In this document: positions 18,025 to 27,591 of the stretch, one piece after another
Layout of the letters: every line of letters starts with the position of its first letter
Numbering within the stretch: the first letter of the stretch is position 1
Notes under the pieces: generated by a model
Seen by the model: only the letters and a program-made list of their open reading frames with translations
What the model was told of the DNA's origin: nothing
Databases searched by the model: none
Translations under genes and position numbers: made by a program
DNA from: Pedobacter psychrotolerans
Lineage (GTDB): Bacteria; Bacteroidota; Bacteroidia; Sphingobacteriales; Sphingobacteriaceae
Assembly: GCF_004340665.1 (NCBI RefSeq)
Contig: NZ_SLWO01000006.1
Span: 248,001 to 312,000, forward strand
DNA: 64,000 nucleotides
Direction: 5' to 3'

Positions 18025-18094
18025 TGATGGCGTAAAATGTTTTTCTTTGCGTAATTTTCTTTGCTAACTTAGCGGTTAAGTTAAACCATATCAT

Positions 18095-18991
18095 ATGCAA
18101 TTCGGTAAAGTAGACGACCCCACCATTATAGATTATACCCTCCCATCTGATGCTCCTGAAACAGCGGCAATCTTGAAAGCAAATAAATCAAAGCAGGATT
18201 TCAATGCTTACGTAGGTTGTGCCAAATGGAATAAAGCAGATCTAAAGGGTTTTTATCCGAAGGGAACAAAAGATGAACTCACTTACTATTCTACTCAATT
18301 CAACTCCATAGAACTGAATGCAACTTTTTATGGTATGCCTTCAAGTGAGCAAGTCATCACCTGGACAGAAAAAACACCAGCAGATTTTAAATTTTTCCCG
18401 AAGCTTACCAATACAGTAAGTCATTTCAAAAGGCTCATTAACGTTAAAGAACCTGTGGAGCAATTTTGCGATGCGATTAGTAATTTCGAGGATAAACTGG
18501 GAATGGCTTTTCTACAGTTGCACGACAATTTCAAACCAAAAGATTTTGAAAGATTAAAAATCGTTGTAAATGAATTTCCCAAAGTGATTCCTTTAGGCGT
18601 GGAAGTGAGAAACCAGGAGTGGTTCTCAAACGCTGCCATAGCAACTGAATTTGCTAAATTATTTGAAGATCATGGCATCACGAACATCATTGTAGACACC
18701 GCCGGTCGCAGAGATATGCTGCACATGCGTTTAACCACACCAACGGCATTTATCAGATTTGTGGGCGCAAATGTAGATGAAATAGATAAAAAGCGTTTGG
18801 ATGACTGGGTGGAAAGAATAGCAGAATGGAAAAAACAAGGATTGGAAAACCTCTACTTCTTTGTTCACCAAAATGTAGAACTATCCTCGCCGTTATTCTC
18901 TGCCTACTTCACAGAAAAATTAAATAAGGCCCTTGGAATCGATTTGAAAATTCCGGTAATGGCTAATCAAATCTCGCCTTCGCTATTCTAA
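18095..18991 (+). CDS. DUF72 domain-containing protein (YecE-like)
   Basis: 298 residues, TIM-barrel-like DUF72. Characteristic stretches are AYVGCAKWNKADLKGFYPKG (~45), YYSTQFNSIELNATFYGMP (~68), FKFFPKLTNTVSHFKRL, LGMAFLQLHDNF (~143), PLGVEVRNQEWF (~170) and the C-terminal LYFFVHQNVE. The family is conserved and cytoplasmic, and its biochemical function is not established. The first ~40 residues precede the domain but include plausible coding sequence, so I kept the first ATG. Convergent with the next gene, with a shared hairpin between them. Confidence 0.85.
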   Translation: MQFGKVDDPTIIDYTLPSDAPETAAILKANKSKQDFNAYVGCAKWNKADLKGFYPKGTKDELTYYSTQFNSIELNATFYGMPSSEQVITWTEKTPADFKFFPKLTNTVSHFKRLINVKEPVEQFCDAISNFEDKLGMAFLQLHDNFKPKDFERLKIVVNEFPKVIPLGVEVRNQEWFSNAAIATEFAKLFEDHGITNIIVDTAGRRDMLHMRLTTPTAFIRFVGANVDEIDKKRLDDWVERIAEWKKQGLENLYFFVHQNVELSSPLFSAYFTEKLNKALGIDLKIPVMANQISPSLF

Positions 18992-18997
18992 ATTTAA

Positions 18998-19031
18998 AAC
19001 CCTTGCATTTCCCCTAAAAACTGCAAGGGTT
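18998..19031. terminator. Bidirectional hairpin between convergent genes
   Basis: AACCCTTGCA pairs with TGCAAGGGTT around a 14-nt loop, between the stop of the DUF72 gene and the stop of the minus-strand DUF1579 gene, whose last codons it touches. T-tracts are weak. Confidence 0.5.
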
Positions 19032-19527
19032 ATATGCGCTTATAAACCGCTTCAATAGCCTTTGTTTCTTCCTCCCCTGGCATGATATTATAAGCTAAAA
19101 AAATGATTTCGTCAATATTAATAATTTCAAGTTCAGTACGCCAGCCAAATAGTTGATCACCATATTCCGGATTTCCATAAGTGCCTAAAATTGAAAATCC
19201 ATTTTCTGTAGGCTCGCCTGTAGCCTGCATCATTTGCGTACCCATATGAAAACTATCTATCCAGCTAAAAGTAAATTTCTGATAAGGGATATCAAAACCA
19301 ATAATCATTTTTCCTATTAAAGGTTTTCCCTCCAAACTACTTTGATAATCATAACAAATGAAACGGCCATCTAAAATTGAGGTGATTCTTGCTGTTGATA
19401 GGCACTCATCGACCAAAACATCCTTTTCAAACCATGTTTTTGTAATTCCTGACCAATCGCCAACTAAATCTTGAAGTTTTTGATGAGCCCCGTTTGCCAG
19501 AGATTGCTCGAATTTATTTTGTGCCAT
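19030..19527 (-). CDS. DUF1579 family protein
   Basis: About 165 residues from the ATG at 19527 (MAQNKFEQSLANGAHQKLQD). The DUF1579 signature is LVGDWSGITKTWFE (~25), followed by antiparallel strands (GRFICYDYQSSLEGKPLIGK, then GFSILGTYGNP), suggesting a lipocalin-like barrel. Function is unknown. The frame continues 35 codons upstream, but that part is hydrophobic-poor and overlaps the start of the divergent exonuclease gene at 19631, so I used the inner start. Confidence 0.7.
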   Translation of the reverse strand: MAQNKFEQSLANGAHQKLQDLVGDWSGITKTWFEKDVLVDECLSTARITSILDGRFICYDYQSSLEGKPLIGKMIIGFDIPYQKFTFSWIDSFHMGTQMMQATGEPTENGFSILGTYGNPEYGDQLFGWRTELEIINIDEIIFLAYNIMPGEEETKAIEAVYKRI

Positions 19528-19630
19528 ACTCAAACTTAAATAATATTGCTGAATATTGAATGATAATTGTAAATTGTAATGGGCGACGTAACGACCAGTT
19601 ATCAGGATTAGATTATTCAACATTAATTCC

Positions 19631-20344
19631 ATGCTAAAAACACTAGATTTAAGTCAAGTGATAGTACTTGATATAGAAACCGTTCCACAACATCAATCAT
19701 ATGATGATGTTCCACCCCATATGCAGGAGTTATGGGAACAAAAAACCATTCATCAAAGAAAAACTGATCAAAATGCTGTAGATTTTTACGAAAGAGCGGG
19801 GATTTTAGCTGAGTTTGGAAAGATCATTTGCATTAGCCTTGGAATTTTTAGCTTTCAAAATAAATCCTATTCCTTAAGGCTTAAGTCTTTTGCGGGAGAC
19901 GATGAAAGAGAAATTCTGGAACAATTTAGCCAATTAATTGAAAAACAATCTGCTTCGCTTAAGTTTTGTGCACATAACGGAAAAGAGTTTGATTATCCAT
20001 ACATCTGCAGACGACTTTTGGTAAACGGGCTGGAAATACCTGTACAATTAGATATATCTGGTAAAAAACCGTGGGAAGTGAATCATTTAGATACCATGGA
20101 AATGTGGAAATTTGGCGATTACAAACATTTTATATCCTTGAATTTGTTGGCTACCATCTTGAATATTCCAACCCCTAAAGATGATATAGATGGCAGTCAG
20201 GTGAGGCAAGTTTACTATGAGGAAAAAAATCTAGACCGGATAGTAACTTACTGTCAAAAAGATGTGGTAACCACTGCCCAAGTGCTTTTAAAATTTAAAG
20301 GAATGGATATTATTTCAGAGGAAAACATTACCATTGTATCTTAA
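19631..20344 (+). CDS. Predicted 3'-5' exonuclease, PolB-like (DEDD superfamily)
   Basis: 237 residues. VIVLDIETVPQ (Exo I, Asp/Glu ~13-15), LKFCAHNGKEFDYPYICRRL (Exo II region, ~113) and IVTYCQKDVVTTAQVLLKF (Exo III, ~203) place it in the DnaQ-like PolB exo2 family of stand-alone nucleases. Probably acts on single-stranded nucleic acid ends; the substrate is not known. The stop codon TAA shares its last base with the ATG of the following ABC transporter gene (TAATG), so the two are translationally coupled. Confidence 0.8.
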   Translation: MLKTLDLSQVIVLDIETVPQHQSYDDVPPHMQELWEQKTIHQRKTDQNAVDFYERAGILAEFGKIICISLGIFSFQNKSYSLRLKSFAGDDEREILEQFSQLIEKQSASLKFCAHNGKEFDYPYICRRLLVNGLEIPVQLDISGKKPWEVNHLDTMEMWKFGDYKHFISLNLLATILNIPTPKDDIDGSQVRQVYYEEKNLDRIVTYCQKDVVTTAQVLLKFKGMDIISEENITIVS

Positions 20345-22047
20345 TGCTAAACGTTGAAAATTTAACAATTGATTTCTATAACCAGGATGAAAAAAACTGG
20401 TTCAGAGCCGTTAAGACCATCAGTTTTAAGGTAAAAAAAGGAACTGTTTTAGGCATCGTAGGTGAATCGGGTTCGGGTAAATCTGTAACTTCATTTTCCA
20501 TTATGCGCCTGCACGATGAAAAATCAGCCCAAATAACTGGCGATATTGATTTTGAAGAAATCAGCTTACTCAATTTAAGTTCAAATGAAATCCGCCAGAT
20601 TAGAGGCAACCAGATTTCAATGATTTTTCAGGAACCGATGACTTCCTTAAATCCAGTTTTTACTTGTGGTGAACAGGTTGCAGAAGCCATTATTTTGCAT
20701 CAAAAAGTAGATCAGATCACCGCTAAACAACTTACTATAAACCTTTTTAATGAGGTTCAGCTCCCCAGACCTGAGAAGATTTTTGACAGCTATCCACATC
20801 AAATTTCAGGCGGACAAAAACAAAGGTTGATGATTGCAATGGCCCTTAGCTGTAATCCAAAATTGCTGATCGCCGATGAACCGACAACAGCCCTGGATGT
20901 AACTGTACAAAAAACCATTCTTCAGCTATTGCTAAAGCTTAAAGAAGAACGAGACATGGCCATGATTTTCATTTCGCATGACTTAGGTGTAGTGAACGAA
21001 ATTGCAGATGAAGTTGCGGTGATGTATAAAGGTGAAATTGTAGAGCAAGGGCTAGCAGAAACGATATTTAAAAATCCACAGCATCCATATACCAAAGGTC
21101 TATTGGCCTGTCGCCCATCGCCTGCACTACAGTTAAAAAAACTTCCGGTGGTTGCAGATTTCATGACCGGACAATTTGATGATGCCAATGCACATTTACA
21201 AGCTTCGAATCAGTTAACCGAAAAAGAAATTAATACACGCAGATCAAGCCTGTATGCCCAAAAACCTTTACTTGAGATAAAAGATCTTTGTACCTGGTAT
21301 CTAATTCGTAATGGTCTATTTGGTAAAGCAACCGATTATTTAAAGGCAGTTGATCATATTAGCTTTGAGGTTTTTCCAGGTGAAACATTAGGTTTGGTTG
21401 GAGAGTCAGGCTGTGGCAAGACAACACTTGGACGAACCATTCTAAGGTTAATTCAGCCAACTTCGGGCCAAATTATCTTTAACGGAATGGATATTACAAA
21501 CATCAGCAAATCCGAATTAAGAAAGTTGCGTAAAGATATTCAAATCGTTTTTCAAGATCCTTATGCCTCATTAAACCCGAAATTAAGTATCGGGCAATCC
21601 ATTCTGGAACCGCTGCAAGTGCATAAACTTTATGAAAATGATGCCATCCGAAAACAGAAGGTTTTGGAATTATTAAATAAAGTTGGACTAAAGGAAGAAC
21701 ATTTTAATCGTTATCCACACGAATTTAGCGGAGGTCAGCGACAACGTGTGGTTATTGCCAGAGCCCTGGCTTTAGAACCAAAGTTTATCATCTGTGATGA
21801 ATCTGTTTCTGCACTTGATGTATCAGTTCAAGCTCAGGTTTTAAATCTGATTAGAGATTTACAAAGGGAATTTGGATTAACCTATATTTTCATTTCACAT
21901 GATCTCGCGGTAGTAAAACACATCTCCGATCGGATTCTGGTAATGAACAAAGGTAAAATAGAAGAAGAAGGATTTCCCGAACAAATTTTCTATGCACCAA
22001 AGGCAGAATACACCAGAAAGTTGATTGACGCCATTCCAGGAAATTAA
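20344..22047 (+). CDS. Peptide-type ABC transporter, fused double ATP-binding protein
   Basis: 567 residues with two nucleotide-binding domains in tandem, the DppD-DppF/GsiA layout. Domain 1 has GESGSGKS (~38), ISGGQKQRL signature (~155) and DEPTTALDV (~178). Domain 2 has GESGCGKT (~355), FSGGQRQRV (~460) and DESVSALDV (~483). Each domain ends with the oligopeptide-type C-terminal extension (HPYTKGLLA; AEYTRKLIDA). It should energise uptake of peptides or similar solutes at the inner membrane, but permease and binding-protein genes are not adjacent. Coupled to the upstream exonuclease gene by a 1-bp overlap. Confidence 0.88.
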   Translation: MLNVENLTIDFYNQDEKNWFRAVKTISFKVKKGTVLGIVGESGSGKSVTSFSIMRLHDEKSAQITGDIDFEEISLLNLSSNEIRQIRGNQISMIFQEPMTSLNPVFTCGEQVAEAIILHQKVDQITAKQLTINLFNEVQLPRPEKIFDSYPHQISGGQKQRLMIAMALSCNPKLLIADEPTTALDVTVQKTILQLLLKLKEERDMAMIFISHDLGVVNEIADEVAVMYKGEIVEQGLAETIFKNPQHPYTKGLLACRPSPALQLKKLPVVADFMTGQFDDANAHLQASNQLTEKEINTRRSSLYAQKPLLEIKDLCTWYLIRNGLFGKATDYLKAVDHISFEVFPGETLGLVGESGCGKTTLGRTILRLIQPTSGQIIFNGMDITNISKSELRKLRKDIQIVFQDPYASLNPKLSIGQSILEPLQVHKLYENDAIRKQKVLELLNKVGLKEEHFNRYPHEFSGGQRQRVVIARALALEPKFIICDESVSALDVSVQAQVLNLIRDLQREFGLTYIFISHDLAVVKHISDRILVMNKGKIEEEGFPEQIFYAPKAEYTRKLIDAIPGN

Positions 22048-22143
22048 ATCTGTAAAGGTTAAGTATAGGAAGATGATATAACTGAATCGTCTAGCTGCAT
22101 TTAGTTCAGCACCTTTCTATTAAATTTTAAAGTTACCAACTCT

Positions 22144-23172
22144 ATGTTAAAATACATTTTTATCGTGCTGGGTCTTATAAGTACAGCAGCGAGCGCACAA
22201 AAAATTCAAATTATTGATTCTGCAGCTATTTTCAATCAAGCACCTTTTGCAGCCTGCCATGCATCAACACTAGTTGAATTAAATAATGGTAAAATCATGG
22301 CCGCATGGTTTGGTGGAAAACATGAAGGCGATTCGCATGTAGAAATTTGGTCATCCACTAAAACAGGCAAAAACTGGAGCAAACCTGTACCTGTTGCAAA
22401 TGGAAAAATGAATGATTCCAGTAGCCTTGCCTGCTGGAATCCTGTTCTATTTCAATCAAAAAGTGGTCTATTAACCTTACATTATAAAGTTGGCCCTAAC
22501 CCTCGGGCATGGTGGGCCATGTACAAAACGTCTAAAGATAATGGGAAAACGTGGTCTGATGCCGTTAGGCTACCTGATGGTTATCTTGGACCAATCAAAA
22601 ATAAACCTATACAACTTCATAATGGCACTATTATTTATCCATCAAGTACAGAGAGTTTAGATGAAAAAACCTGGAAAGTTCATGTGGAAAAATCAGATGA
22701 TCAAAATAATAACTGGAGGAAAATTGAAATAGATTGCGATACTTTTGGTGTGATTCAGCCATCAATCCTTACTTACCAAAATGGAAAACTGCAGCTATTA
22801 TGTAGAAGCCGGCAAAATGTAATTGCAGAAAGCTGGTCGGAAGATAATGGAGAAAAATGGTCTAAGATTCAAGCCACTCAACTTCCTAATCCTAATTCGG
22901 GTAGTGATGCTGTCACTTTGAAAGACGGAAGACAACTACTTATTTATAATCCTCTAAGTGCTGGCAAAAACTGGTGGGAAGGACGCTCAGTTTTAAAACT
23001 GGCCATTTCTACCGATGGGAAAAGCTGGAAGGACATCCATACCTTCGAAAATCACCTAACTGGTGAATATAGTTATCCAGCGATCATTCAGGATAAAAAT
23101 GGAAATGTACATGTAAGCTACACCGACAAGCGAAAGAAAATCAAATATATGGTTTTCAAGATCATAAATTAA
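22144..23172 (+). CDS. Exported sialidase-fold (BNR repeat) protein
   Basis: 342 residues. MLKYIFIVLGLISTAASAQ is a clear signal peptide. The mature part is a six-bladed propeller marked by Asp-box repeats: SSTKTGKNWS, SKDNGKTWSD, SEDNGEKWSK and STDGKSWKD. The N-terminal CHASTLVELNNGKIMAAWFGG is typical of the BNR_2 exo-alpha-sialidase-like group common in Bacteroidota. True sialidase activity is not certain, because the Arg triad cannot be confirmed by eye; members also act on other glycans. The gene is alone, not in a polysaccharide utilisation locus. Confidence 0.78.
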   Translation: MLKYIFIVLGLISTAASAQKIQIIDSAAIFNQAPFAACHASTLVELNNGKIMAAWFGGKHEGDSHVEIWSSTKTGKNWSKPVPVANGKMNDSSSLACWNPVLFQSKSGLLTLHYKVGPNPRAWWAMYKTSKDNGKTWSDAVRLPDGYLGPIKNKPIQLHNGTIIYPSSTESLDEKTWKVHVEKSDDQNNNWRKIEIDCDTFGVIQPSILTYQNGKLQLLCRSRQNVIAESWSEDNGEKWSKIQATQLPNPNSGSDAVTLKDGRQLLIYNPLSAGKNWWEGRSVLKLAISTDGKSWKDIHTFENHLTGEYSYPAIIQDKNGNVHVSYTDKRKKIKYMVFKIIN

Positions 23173-23277
23173 CCGCTTATAACTAAGGTAAATTTCATAG
23201 CTTTTAACAATTTACACCTCAAAAATGACCGTTTAAGCATCTTTTCTGTATCTTCGATAAATTCAGTTTTTTAAAAT

Positions 23278-25410
23278 ATGGCAAAGAAAAAATCGGGAAA
23301 TATAAAATTGGTTCTGAATCAATTGGTTAGTGATGTTTTTGAAAAAAATAATAATCAGCTACTCAATTATAAGCAAGTATCAGCCAAGTTAAACCTTAAC
23401 GATCAGGAATCTAGAGAAACAATTCTGGAAATTTTGAAAGAAGGAAAAAGCACCGGTGTTTTTCTTGAACCGGAAAAAGGAAAATTTAAACTTAAAGATC
23501 TTCAAAACTTTATTATTGGTACAGTTGATATGACCGCTGATGGTTCAGCTTATATTGTACCCGCCGATGAGTTTGAAAAAGACATTTTTGTAGCGCCAAA
23601 AAAACTCAAAAATGCTTTACACGGCGATACGGTAAAGGCTTATGTTTTCGCTAAAAAGAGCGGACGTAAAAATGATGGAGAAGTTATCGAAATTATTAAA
23701 CGTTCAAAATCAGATTTTACAGGTGTGATTAAAATTTCTGATCGCTTTGCATTTGTAATTGCTGATGATAAAAAGATGATGCACGATATTTTTGTGCCAT
23801 TGGCAGATACCCTTGATGCTAAAAATGGTCAGCGTGTTCTGGTATCTTTATCTGATTGGCCAGAAAGTGCAAAAAATCCAATTGGTATTGTAAAACATGT
23901 GTTGGGAAACCAAGGGGAAAACAATACCGAAATGAATGCGATTCTTGCTCAATATGGATTTCCATTGGAATTTCCACCACAAGTAGAGAAGGAAGCGAAT
24001 GCCATTCCTGAAGAAATTTCTGCTGCTGAGATCGCAAAGCGGAAAGACTTTAGAAATATACTCACCTTTACCATTGATCCTGCTGATGCCAAGGATTTTG
24101 ATGATGCCATTTCTTACCAGAAACTGCCAAATGGCAACCATGAAATTGGTGTACATATTGCAGATGTTTCGCATTATGTAATTCAGGGAACTGATTTAGA
24201 TAAAGAAGCTTATAGTCGTGCAACGTCTGTTTATCTGGTTGATCGTGTGATTCCGATGTTACCTGAACGTTTAAGCAATGGCGTATGTTCCCTTCGTCCG
24301 CATGAAGATAAATTATGCTTCGCTGCCGTTTTTGAATTGGACGAACAAGCAAACATTCAAAATGAATGGTATGGCAGAACAGTAATTCATTCGGATAGAC
24401 GATTTAGTTATGAGGAAGCACAAGAAGTGATTGAAAATAAGGCTGGTGATCATGCCGAAGAAATCCTTAAGCTTAACGAACTGGCTTACATCTTACGCGA
24501 TCGAAAGTTTAAAAATGGTGCCATTAGTTTTGAAAGCACAGAAGTGAAATTTAAGCTGGACGGATCTGGAAAACCTATTGGTGTTTATGTAAAAGAACGT
24601 AAAGATGCACATAAACTGATTGAAGATTACATGCTTTTGGCAAATAGAAAAGTAGCCGAATATGTGGCAAAAAAACAAAAAGGCGAGAAAAAACTCACTT
24701 ATGTTTATCGCGTTCACGATTCTCCAAACATGGAGACCCTAAATACATTTGCCACTTTTGCATCTCGCTTCGGCTATAAAATTAACACTAAATCTGATAA
24801 GGAAATTGCAAAATCGCTGAATCATTTAATGGCTGATGTTGAGGGTAAAAAAGAACAAAATATTCTAACTTCTCTGGCTATTCGCTCTATGGCTAAAGCC
24901 ATATACTCCACAAAAAAGACCAGTCACTATGGGCTAGCTTTTGAGTATTATACACATTTTACCTCTCCTATCAGACGTTATCCTGATGTAATGGCACACC
25001 GGCTTTTACAAACCTATCTGGATGGTGGCAAATCAGCTGATGCAGAATTTTATGAAGTGGCCTGCGTACATTCATCTGCCATGGAAAAAAGAGCAGCTGA
25101 TGCTGAAAGAGCATCTATAAAATACAAACAGGCAGAATATCTTGAAGATAATATTGGTACAGAATACAAAGGAATTATTTCTGGCGTTACCGAATGGGGA
25201 ATGTACGTAGAGATTGAAGAAAATAAATGTGAAGGTATGATTCGCTTGCGTGATATTTCTGACGATTTTTATGTTTTGGATGAGAAAAATTACTGTATTG
25301 TAGGTCAACGTAAAAAGAAAAAATACCAGCTTGGAGATGAAGTAATGATTCGTGTAAAAAAGGTTGACCTGGCTAAACGTCAGATTGATTTTACGCTTAT
25401 TGCTGACTAA
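23278..25410 (+). CDS. rnr: Ribonuclease R
   Basis: 710 residues. A processive 3'-5' exoribonuclease that degrades structured RNA and takes part in RNA quality control. Order: N-terminal winged helix (~1-70), cold-shock/OB domains (~75-220), RNB catalytic domain with FTIDPADAKDFDDAISY (~262-278, the Asp cluster) and DRVIPMLPERLSNGVCSL, then a C-terminal S1 domain (EYKGIISGVTEWGMYVEIEE, ~625). The start ATG comes after a TATCTTCG near-consensus -7 box about 25 bp upstream. Followed 188 bp later by the polyprenyl synthase gene on the same strand. Confidence 0.95.
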   Translation: MAKKKSGNIKLVLNQLVSDVFEKNNNQLLNYKQVSAKLNLNDQESRETILEILKEGKSTGVFLEPEKGKFKLKDLQNFIIGTVDMTADGSAYIVPADEFEKDIFVAPKKLKNALHGDTVKAYVFAKKSGRKNDGEVIEIIKRSKSDFTGVIKISDRFAFVIADDKKMMHDIFVPLADTLDAKNGQRVLVSLSDWPESAKNPIGIVKHVLGNQGENNTEMNAILAQYGFPLEFPPQVEKEANAIPEEISAAEIAKRKDFRNILTFTIDPADAKDFDDAISYQKLPNGNHEIGVHIADVSHYVIQGTDLDKEAYSRATSVYLVDRVIPMLPERLSNGVCSLRPHEDKLCFAAVFELDEQANIQNEWYGRTVIHSDRRFSYEEAQEVIENKAGDHAEEILKLNELAYILRDRKFKNGAISFESTEVKFKLDGSGKPIGVYVKERKDAHKLIEDYMLLANRKVAEYVAKKQKGEKKLTYVYRVHDSPNMETLNTFATFASRFGYKINTKSDKEIAKSLNHLMADVEGKKEQNILTSLAIRSMAKAIYSTKKTSHYGLAFEYYTHFTSPIRRYPDVMAHRLLQTYLDGGKSADAEFYEVACVHSSAMEKRAADAERASIKYKQAEYLEDNIGTEYKGIISGVTEWGMYVEIEENKCEGMIRLRDISDDFYVLDEKNYCIVGQRKKKKYQLGDEVMIRVKKVDLAKRQIDFTLIAD

Positions 25411-25598
25411 CCACTAAACGATTGAATAGTTATTAACATTTTCTAAAATTAGAGTGTTATTGTATTAAACCAATGACGTAAAAACAACATAAAATATGAT
25501 TAATAATGTTGATTTTTGAAAATCCAATCTGATCATAAAAAAACGAAGAAGAAGAGGTTATAAATTTTTGAAAGAAAAACCTCAATAACAAATAGTGC

Positions 25599-26573
25599 AT
25601 GCATACAACAGAGCAATTACAACAAATTTTAGAAACAGCAATACAAAATTTAAAGTTCCCTGATCATCCCAAACAGCTTTATGATCCAATCACCTACATT
25701 ATTAATCTTGGTGGTAAACGCATTCGTCCGCTATTGGTTTTAATGGGCACTGAATTATTTGGAAAAGATGCACATGATTCCATTCATGCAGCAATGGCCA
25801 TTGAGGTTTTCCACAACTTTACACTTGTGCATGATGACATTATGGACAATGCGCCTTTACGCAGGGGAAAAGCAACCGTGCATGAAAAATGGAGCACCAA
25901 CACGGCAATTTTAAGCGGAGATGTGATGATGGTTGAAGCCAATAAAAATCTGGCTAAGGTTAATCCCATTTTCTTAAAAGATGTTCTGGACACTTTTAAT
26001 GCAACAGCTCAGGGTGTTTGCGAAGGTCAGCAACTCGACATGGAATTTGAAAGTCGAGATGATGTTAGTATTGAAGAGTATATCAATATGATCCGGTTGA
26101 AAACGGCTGTTTTATTGGGAGGAGCATTAAAACTAGGTGCCATTATCGCTGGCGCATCAGAAAAAGATGCTGATCTCATTTATCAGTTTGGTGAAAATAT
26201 TGGTATTGCATTTCAGCTGCAAGACGATATTTTGGATGTTTATGCCGATCCAGAAAAATTTGGAAAGCAGGTTGGCGGCGATATCATTGCTAATAAAAAA
26301 ACGTTTTTATTATTAAAAGCTTTTGAATTAGCTAATGGCGAAATCAAGGAAGCATTAGATACCTGGACTGGTTACAAAGATTTTGACAATAAAGAAAAAG
26401 TTGAATCGGTCAGATTAGTTTATGACACTCTGGATATTCAGAATGTTGCCAAGGAAAGCATGAATAAATATTTAGATCAGGCACTTTATTTATTCAAGCA
26501 AATTAACGTTAATGAGGTGCAAAAATCAAACCTGTTAACCTTAACGAATCAGTTAATGGCTAGAGAATATTAA
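25599..26573 (+). CDS. Polyprenyl diphosphate synthase
   Basis: 324 residues, all-helical trans-prenyltransferase. First Asp-rich motif in LVHDDIMDNAPLRRGK (~84), second in FQLQDDILDVYADPEKFGKQVGGD (~210). It also has GGKRIRPLLVLMG (~34), which contacts the isoprenyl diphosphate. It should extend FPP/GGPP-type primers to long chains for the menaquinone side chain or similar; product length depends on residues before the first motif and cannot be stated. Ends before a strong hairpin shared with the convergent neighbour. Confidence 0.9.
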   Translation: MHTTEQLQQILETAIQNLKFPDHPKQLYDPITYIINLGGKRIRPLLVLMGTELFGKDAHDSIHAAMAIEVFHNFTLVHDDIMDNAPLRRGKATVHEKWSTNTAILSGDVMMVEANKNLAKVNPIFLKDVLDTFNATAQGVCEGQQLDMEFESRDDVSIEEYINMIRLKTAVLLGGALKLGAIIAGASEKDADLIYQFGENIGIAFQLQDDILDVYADPEKFGKQVGGDIIANKKTFLLLKAFELANGEIKEALDTWTGYKDFDNKEKVESVRLVYDTLDIQNVAKESMNKYLDQALYLFKQINVNEVQKSNLLTLTNQLMAREY

Positions 26574-26574
26574 C

Positions 26575-26603
26575 AAAGCCAGTCCCAAAATGGGACCAGC
26601 TTT
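26575..26603. terminator. Bidirectional hairpin terminator
   Basis: AAAGC...GTCCC pairs with GGGAC...GCTTT around AAAAT, between the convergent polyprenyl synthase (+) and the secreted protein gene (-). Confidence 0.6.
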
Positions 26604-26621
26604 ATCTTGTTGTTTTTTGGG

Positions 26622-27452
26622 TTAAGATTTTACAAGTTTATATTTTATCCAGAAATCTGACGACTTTGAGCCAGGAGCATTACCCTCGAGTCCTTCAGGT
26701 GGCCGTTGCCCGCCAGCACCTCGGCCTCCGCCTCCCATTCCTCCATGACCTCCTCCCATGCCACCTTTTTCTCCTCTACCTCCTGGTCTACCCTCGCTCA
26801 TTGGTTTGTTACCATCTTTCTTGAAACCTGATTGTCTGGGCTGGTTAATTTTCACATTATACACCAGCGGTTTCTTAAAATCTAAACTTACCTGTAATTG
26901 CGCTAAAGGAATACTTAATTCATAAATGAGATCTCTATTAGGATGTATACTCATCCCAGTTGTAATTCCACTTTGATTAATGGCTGGTAAATTACCATCA
27001 GCTATATTTTTAAATCCCGATATCTTAATACTTTTATTCACTGCATTAGGATCATGAATTTCACTGCCTTCATTCGGCCATGGTTTATCTTTTCCTTCAG
27101 TATCTTTAGGTATTGGAGGTTTATCCATCAAAGGAAAAATTAATTTTATCCCGTCCTTTTTCTTCCCCTCAGTATTGATATTCAAGGTAATTCCACCACG
27201 TAAAATACTAAAAGTTGTTTGGGGATCTAAAGATTCTATAATGATATAGAGATTTTGATCGTCGTTGGCCAGCGCAAAAGCGAGTTTAGTAGCATCATTA
27301 TATTGGTTAAGCGGTTCGTTCCATTCATTTGATATACCATCAGCCTTAAAGGCTTTATTCATTCGGATATTTTCTTCAACCTCCTGGGCACTTAGCGAAT
27401 AACAGCAAGAAATAATGGAAAAGAGAAACAACGTAATTAACTTAATATTCAT
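26622..27452 (-). CDS. Exported protein with Gly-rich tail region, unknown function
   Basis: About 276 residues from the ATG at 27452. MNIKLITLFLFSIISCC plus YSLSAQ is a signal peptide. The next ~190 residues are beta-rich (FKADGISNEWNEPL, then AFALANDDQNLYIIIESLDP), the layout of a CBM9/DOMON-like carbohydrate- or heme-binding sandwich. Near residue 215 begins a Gly-rich segment with MGGGHGGMGGGGRGAGG, then a short C-terminal strand WIKYKLVKS. No catalytic motif is seen. A 12-codon upstream extension was rejected because it precedes the signal peptide. It faces the convergent polyprenyl synthase gene. Confidence 0.65.
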   Translation of the reverse strand: MNIKLITLFLFSIISCCYSLSAQEVEENIRMNKAFKADGISNEWNEPLNQYNDATKLAFALANDDQNLYIIIESLDPQTTFSILRGGITLNINTEGKKKDGIKLIFPLMDKPPIPKDTEGKDKPWPNEGSEIHDPNAVNKSIKISGFKNIADGNLPAINQSGITTGMSIHPNRDLIYELSIPLAQLQVSLDFKKPLVYNVKINQPRQSGFKKDGNKPMSEGRPGGRGEKGGMGGGHGGMGGGGRGAGGQRPPEGLEGNAPGSKSSDFWIKYKLVKS

Positions 27453-27543
27453 CGTATATAATTTACTGGCTAATTTACACCGATGCATTGTTAAAATATG
27501 TTATTTAACAGCGTTTAACATTGTTAAATAAGCTTAAACGCAA

Positions 27544-27571
27544 AAAAGTCCCGATTTGCATCGGGACTTTT
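27544..27571 (-). terminator. Intrinsic terminator of the rplU-rpmA operon
   Basis: AAAAGTCCCGA pairs with TCGGGACTTTT around a 6-nt loop; on the minus strand T residues follow. It lies 21 bp after the rpmA stop. Confidence 0.75.
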
Positions 27572-27591
27572 CTATATAAATTTTATACTAA